Positions 61,339-64,000 of a stretch of 64,000 nucleotides of DNA are shown here, piece after piece (within the stretch, counting starts at the first letter, position 1; each line of letters starts with the position of its first letter). The stretch comes from JBFLVU01 sp964589625 (lineage in GTDB: Bacteria > Acidobacteriota > UBA4820 > DSQY01): contig CAZPSH010000011.1 in assembly GCA_964589625.1 (NCBI GenBank), positions 31,699-95,698 on the forward strand, read 5' to 3'. Under the pieces are notes generated by a model. It worked only from the letters and a program-made list of their open reading frames with translations, searched no databases and had not been told where the DNA came from. Both the position numbers and the translations under genes were made by a program.

Positions 61339-61410
61339 AGTAGGGGAGTAGGGGAGTAGGGGAGTAGGGGAGTAGGGGAGTAAGTGAGTAGGGGAGTAGG
61401 GGAAGAGGGG
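61339..61410. repeat. Octanucleotide tandem repeat (AGTAGGGG)
   Basis: Eight consecutive 8-bp units at 61339-61402 (unit six is AGTAAGTG) are followed by a degenerate unit AAGAGGGG. It lies between the convergent stop codons of the receptor gene and queG, strongly purine-biased on the plus strand. Confidence 0.95.
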
Positions 61411-61413
61411 GGC

Positions 61414-62415
61414 TCAGGCCCCCCCGCTCTCCTTTTCGCGGGTCGTCTCCCTCCGCGTCTCGGCCGGAGGACCGGGTAACGAAGTGGCACACCGCTCCTC
61501 GAGGATTCGCCTGGCGTTCCGGCGCAGTCCCTCGAAGCCGGCGCGGCGGAGGGCCGAGCCGGAGGTCCGGGCCTCCCACTCTCGAAGGCCGAAGCCGAGG
61601 ATCTCGTCCGGCGGGGGTGCCAGGAAGCCCTGCCGGGGTCCGAATTCTGGCTCCTCGGCGAGGGGGGCCTCCAGGTTGAAGGGACACACTTCCTGGCAGC
61701 GGTCGCAGCCGAAGAGGTGTCCCTTGAGCCGGGGCGCCTCTTTCGGGAAGGCTCCCCGGTGTTCGACGGTCCAGTAGGAGAGACAGCGCCGGGCGTCCAG
61801 CACGTAGGGCGCCGCGAAGGCTCCGGAGGGGCAGGCGCGCATGCACCGCTCGCATCCCCAGCAGACGTCCGGAATGGCTCCCGTGTCCTTCGTCGGCAGA
61901 TCGGTGACGATTTCCCCGAGGAAGAGGTAGGAGCCCCATTGGGGGTGGGTGAGGCACCCGTTCTTTCCCACGAAGCCCAGACCGGCCTTCACGGCGTAGG
62001 CGCGCTCGAGCAGGGGCGCCGAGTCCACGCAAATGCGGGCGCGGAAGCCGCGGGATTCAAGGAAGCGCGAGGCCGGACGCAGGCGGGAGACCATCACACG
62101 GTGGTAGTCCCGCCCCCACGCGTAGCGGGAGACCCAGGCGCCGCCCTTCCGGATGGCGTGGGCGGAAAAAGTCTTGGACGTATTGTACGGGAGCGCCGCC
62201 ACGAAAAGGCCGCGGGCCCATGGAATCCACTGGAGGAGCGAGGCCCTCCAGGCCGCGGTCCGGGCCATGTAGCCCATTCCCGAAAACCGTCCCTCCGACA
62301 CCCAGCGTTTCAGGCCCTCCCGGTCCCGGTCCCCAAGGTCCGGGGATGCCGTTCCCACCAGGGAAAGGCCCGAAGATCTCAAGCAGGCGAGCACCTCCCG
62401 AACCAGCCCGTCCAT
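61414..62415 (-). CDS. queG: Epoxyqueuosine reductase
   Basis: A 333-residue cobalamin-dependent Fe-S enzyme catalysing the last step of queuosine synthesis in tRNA. Two 4Fe-4S motifs are present, CWGCERCMRACPSGAF and CDRCQEVCPFN, preceded by the catalytic-domain segments RYAWGRDYHRVM, ICVDSAPLLERAYAVKAGLG and FVGKNGCLTHPQWGSYLFLGE. The ATG at 62415 aligns with the family but has no ribosome-binding site; a TATATT lies 6 nt upstream. The C-terminal HEAT-like extension of longer QueG proteins is short here. Confidence 0.93.
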   Translation of the reverse strand: MDGLVREVLACLRSSGLSLVGTASPDLGDRDREGLKRWVSEGRFSGMGYMARTAAWRASLLQWIPWARGLFVAALPYNTSKTFSAHAIRKGGAWVSRYAWGRDYHRVMVSRLRPASRFLESRGFRARICVDSAPLLERAYAVKAGLGFVGKNGCLTHPQWGSYLFLGEIVTDLPTKDTGAIPDVCWGCERCMRACPSGAFAAPYVLDARRCLSYWTVEHRGAFPKEAPRLKGHLFGCDRCQEVCPFNLEAPLAEEPEFGPRQGFLAPPPDEILGFGLREWEARTSGSALRRAGFEGLRRNARRILEERCATSLPGPPAETRRETTREKESGGA

Positions 62416-62421
62416 GGAGGA

Positions 62422-62427
62422 AATATA
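62422..62427 (-). promoter_or_regulatory. Candidate -10 element giving a leaderless queG mRNA
   Basis: TATATT on the minus strand ends 6 nt before the A of the queG ATG, so initiation seven nt downstream would begin at the start codon itself. The -35 region is poor. Confidence 0.4.
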
Positions 62428-62471
62428 GGGCTCGGCAGGGGGGATGTACGGCGAGCGGCGCGCCCCGGGCC

Positions 62472-62504
62472 GAAACAAAAGGGGCGCCCCGAAGGGCGCC
62501 CCTT
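62472..62504 (-). terminator. Rho-independent terminator of the modular secreted-protein gene
   Basis: On the minus strand, AAGGGGCGCCC pairs with GGGCGCCCCTT around a TTCG tetraloop, followed by TTTTGTTT. It lies 22 nt after the stop codon at 62526 and separates that gene from queG. Confidence 0.88.
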
Positions 62505-62525
62505 GGATTCAGGCGGAAGCGCGCC

Positions 62526-64000
62526 TTACTGCGCCACCACCGTGATGTCGTCGAGGTACATGTTGTTGCCGTAGGCGCTCGTGCCGAGGAAGGCCACGCG
62601 CAGGCTCGTCTGGCCCTTGTACGAGGTGATGTCCACGGTGTGCTCCTTCCACCCCGTGGAGCCGTCGTACCGATTGATGGCCGAGCCCACGTTCACCCAG
62701 GTGGTGCCGTTGGTGGAGACCTGGGGCTGGACCTTGTCGGCGTAGGTCGAGTAGCCGGTGTCGTGGTACATCCAAAACTTCAGGGTCACGGTCGTGTAGG
62801 AGGTGGCGATCGCGAAGCCCGTGGTCCGGTAGTACCGCGTGGCCGAGCCGCTGGAAGCCGTGTAGGAGTTGAATTTGGCCATGTAGGAGCCGCCGTGGCG
62901 GGAGCAGGTGGGGTAGGTCCCGGAGGTCACGCGGGACCACGTGCCCGCCGTGCCGGAGGTATCCACCTGGGCCCAACCGGTGCTGGATTCCCAGCCGTCG
63001 GTGAAGAGGGTCGTGCTGCCCGTACTCGTGGTCACCGTGGCCTTGACGGTGTAATTCCCGGCCGCGTACCCGTAGACCGCGATGTTCCAGGTTCCCGTCG
63101 CGGGGCTGGCGTGGGTGATCAGCTCGCTCGTGGTGCTGCTGTTGGTGGAGCTTCCCGTGTACGAGGACGAGGTCGGGTTACCGAGGGTCGGGGACCCGGT
63201 GTAGAGGTCGATGTCCGCCGTGAGGTTGTACAGCTCGACCTTCAGTTCGGTGGCCCCAGCAGGGACCGCGATGTCGTAGTGCATGTAGGCCTGCAGGGCC
63301 ACGGAGCCGCTCACGGCCACGCCGCTGGTGAGGACCGTGTCCCCTGCCACGGCCGTGGCGGTGAAGTTCTTGCCCGTCTGGTTGGCGCCGCTGATGGTGA
63401 CGGCGATGCTGGTGGGCGAGAAGGTGTAGCCGGCCTTGCTCGGCGTCACCGTGTAGGAGCCGTTGGCCAGGCCGGTAAAGGTGTAGTTCCCGCTCGTGTC
63501 GGTGGTGGCCGTCTTGCTCGCCGCTCCCGTGAGCGTCATGGTCACGCCCGAGGCCGTCGCGCCGCTCACGGTGCCCGAGATGCTGTAGGTCGCCGTGGGC
63601 ATGTTCACGGTGGCCGTCACGGTATAGGAGCCCGCGGCGTAGCCGTAGGCCGCGATGTTCCACGTTCCGGCAGCGGGGCTCGTGTGGGTGAGCGTCTCAC
63701 TAGTGGTCCCGCCGTTCCAGGAGCGGCCGGTGTAGCTCGACGTGGTGGGGTTGCCCAGGGTTGGGGAGCCCGTGTAGAGGTCCACGTCGGCCGACAGGTT
63801 GGTCAGGGTCACCACCAGGGAGGTGGCGCCGGTGGGCACGGCGATGTCGTAGTGGACGTAGGCCTGGTAGGCCACGGAGCCGTTCACGGCCACGCCGCTG
63901 GTCAGGGGCGTGTCGCCGGCCACGGCGGTGGCCGTGAAATTCTTGCCCGTCTGGTTGGCGCCGCTGATGGTGACGGCGATGCTGGCGGGCGAGAAGGTGT
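62526..64000 (-). CDS. Large modular secreted protein with PPC and beta-sandwich repeats (5' end outside window)
   Basis: The visible C-terminal 491 residues remain open to the window edge. Going toward the C-terminus: the end of a Gly/Ser/Thr-rich module (SIAVTISGANQTGKNFTATA), a pre-peptidase C-terminal (PPC) domain (LSADVDLYTGSPTLGNPTT, GTWNIAAYGYAAGSYT), a carboxypeptidase-regulatory-like module (YSISGTVSGATASGVTMTLT), a second PPC domain and a terminal jelly-roll-like domain (about 150 residues). PPC domains usually trail secreted peptidases, so an N-terminal protease domain beyond the window is plausible but unseen. Confidence 0.8.
   Translation of the reverse strand, partial: TFSPASIAVTISGANQTGKNFTATAVAGDTPLTSGVAVNGSVAYQAYVHYDIAVPTGATSLVVTLTNLSADVDLYTGSPTLGNPTTSSYTGRSWNGGTTSETLTHTSPAAGTWNIAAYGYAAGSYTVTATVNMPTATYSISGTVSGATASGVTMTLTGAASKTATTDTSGNYTFTGLANGSYTVTPSKAGYTFSPTSIAVTISGANQTGKNFTATAVAGDTVLTSGVAVSGSVALQAYMHYDIAVPAGATELKVELYNLTADIDLYTGSPTLGNPTSSSYTGSSTNSSTTSELITHASPATGTWNIAVYGYAAGNYTVKATVTTSTGSTTLFTDGWESSTGWAQVDTSGTAGTWSRVTSGTYPTCSRHGGSYMAKFNSYTASSGSATRYYRTTGFAIATSYTTVTLKFWMYHDTGYSTYADKVQPQVSTNGTTWVNVGSAINRYDGSTGWKEHTVDITSYKGQTSLRVAFLGTSAYGNNMYLDDITVVAQ
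63347..64000. repeat. 573-bp DNA tandem repeat inside the modular secreted-protein gene
   Basis: The segment around 63361-63428 recurs almost identically 573 bp away at 63934-64000 (191 codons), differing at only a few positions. The unit encodes one PPC domain plus one beta-sandwich module. The second copy runs off the window edge, so more copies probably follow. Confidence 0.8.

Noticed and set aside
61339..61410. Phase-variation switch
   Set aside because: The array lies 3' of both neighbouring genes, after their stop codons, so unit changes would not alter a reading frame or promoter.
61232..62032. Repeat peptide (LLPYSPTP units) encoded on the minus strand over the octanucleotide array
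   Set aside because: Arises from reading the 8-bp array as codons in a shadow frame of queG; no gene signals.

Overview
The window is GC-rich, densely coding chromosomal DNA with housekeeping operons on both strands and no phage, insertion sequence, CRISPR array or rRNA. Several features recall Acidobacteriota: an Oar-like TonB-dependent receptor with an N-terminal carboxypeptidase-regulatory domain, Hanks-type Ser/Thr kinases with PEGA or proline-rich extracytoplasmic parts, and a lolB-like/ispE/spoVG/tRNA-Gln/prs gene order. This placement is an inference from gene content only. Lipoproteins, EnvC, a LolB-like protein and a beta-barrel receptor indicate a Gram-negative (diderm) envelope. 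The selD gene is itself a selenoprotein gene, so the organism should encode selenocysteine machinery elsewhere.

Layout: 1-3328 (+) SGNH hydrolase, SDR oxidoreductase, geranylgeranyl-reductase-like flavoprotein. 3359-6498 (-) HlyIII, GNAT, DUF985 cupin, CNNM/CorC-type protein. 6656-7892 (+) bacterioferritin and a Spy-like periplasmic protein. 8027-14109 (+) pheS, pheT, a small coiled-coil protein, zapA, rny, ymdB-like. 14139-21295 (+) SRPBCC protein, cvpA, rmuC, NifX-like, transketolase, Cdd1-like HhH protein, AHSA1, macrodomain, PBP7-like peptidase. 21299-27522 (-) a run of Ser/Thr kinase, secreted propeller-like protein, PEGA protein and selD. 27612-33267 (+) clpB, htpX, an HtrA-type protease and grpE, behind a perfect consensus promoter. 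33344-36637 (-) DEAD-box helicase and an esterase-TPR protein. 36816-38516 (+) a secreted beta-propeller protein. 38624-45111 (-) rimP-nusA-infB-DUF503-rbfA-truB with a terminator-like leader. 45253-54487 (+) tpiA, purA, a membrane phosphodiesterase, EnvC-like, a degenerate CtpA-like protein, a polysaccharide-deacetylase-like protein and a Ser/Thr kinase. 54471-58386 (+) LolB-like, ispE, spoVG, tRNA-Gln, prs and a secreted protein. 58509-61328 (+) TonB-dependent receptor. 61414-62415 (-) queG. 62526-64000 (-) the 3' part of a large modular secreted protein.

Functional themes: translation and RNA turnover (PheST, RNase Y, NusA/IF2/RbfA/TruB/RimP, QueG), proteostasis (ClpB, HtpX, HtrA, GrpE) and envelope remodelling under possible kinase control (two Ser/Thr kinases, PEGA proteins, EnvC, pseudo-CtpA). 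The most notable single signals are the in-frame UGA with adjacent SECIS-like hairpin in selD, Asp-to-Glu changes at two metal-ligand positions of RNase Y, a PheT lacking its tRNA-binding (EMAP-like) insertion, an S41 protease homologue that has lost both catalytic residues, and a 5'-terminal terminator hairpin ahead of rimP-nusA.
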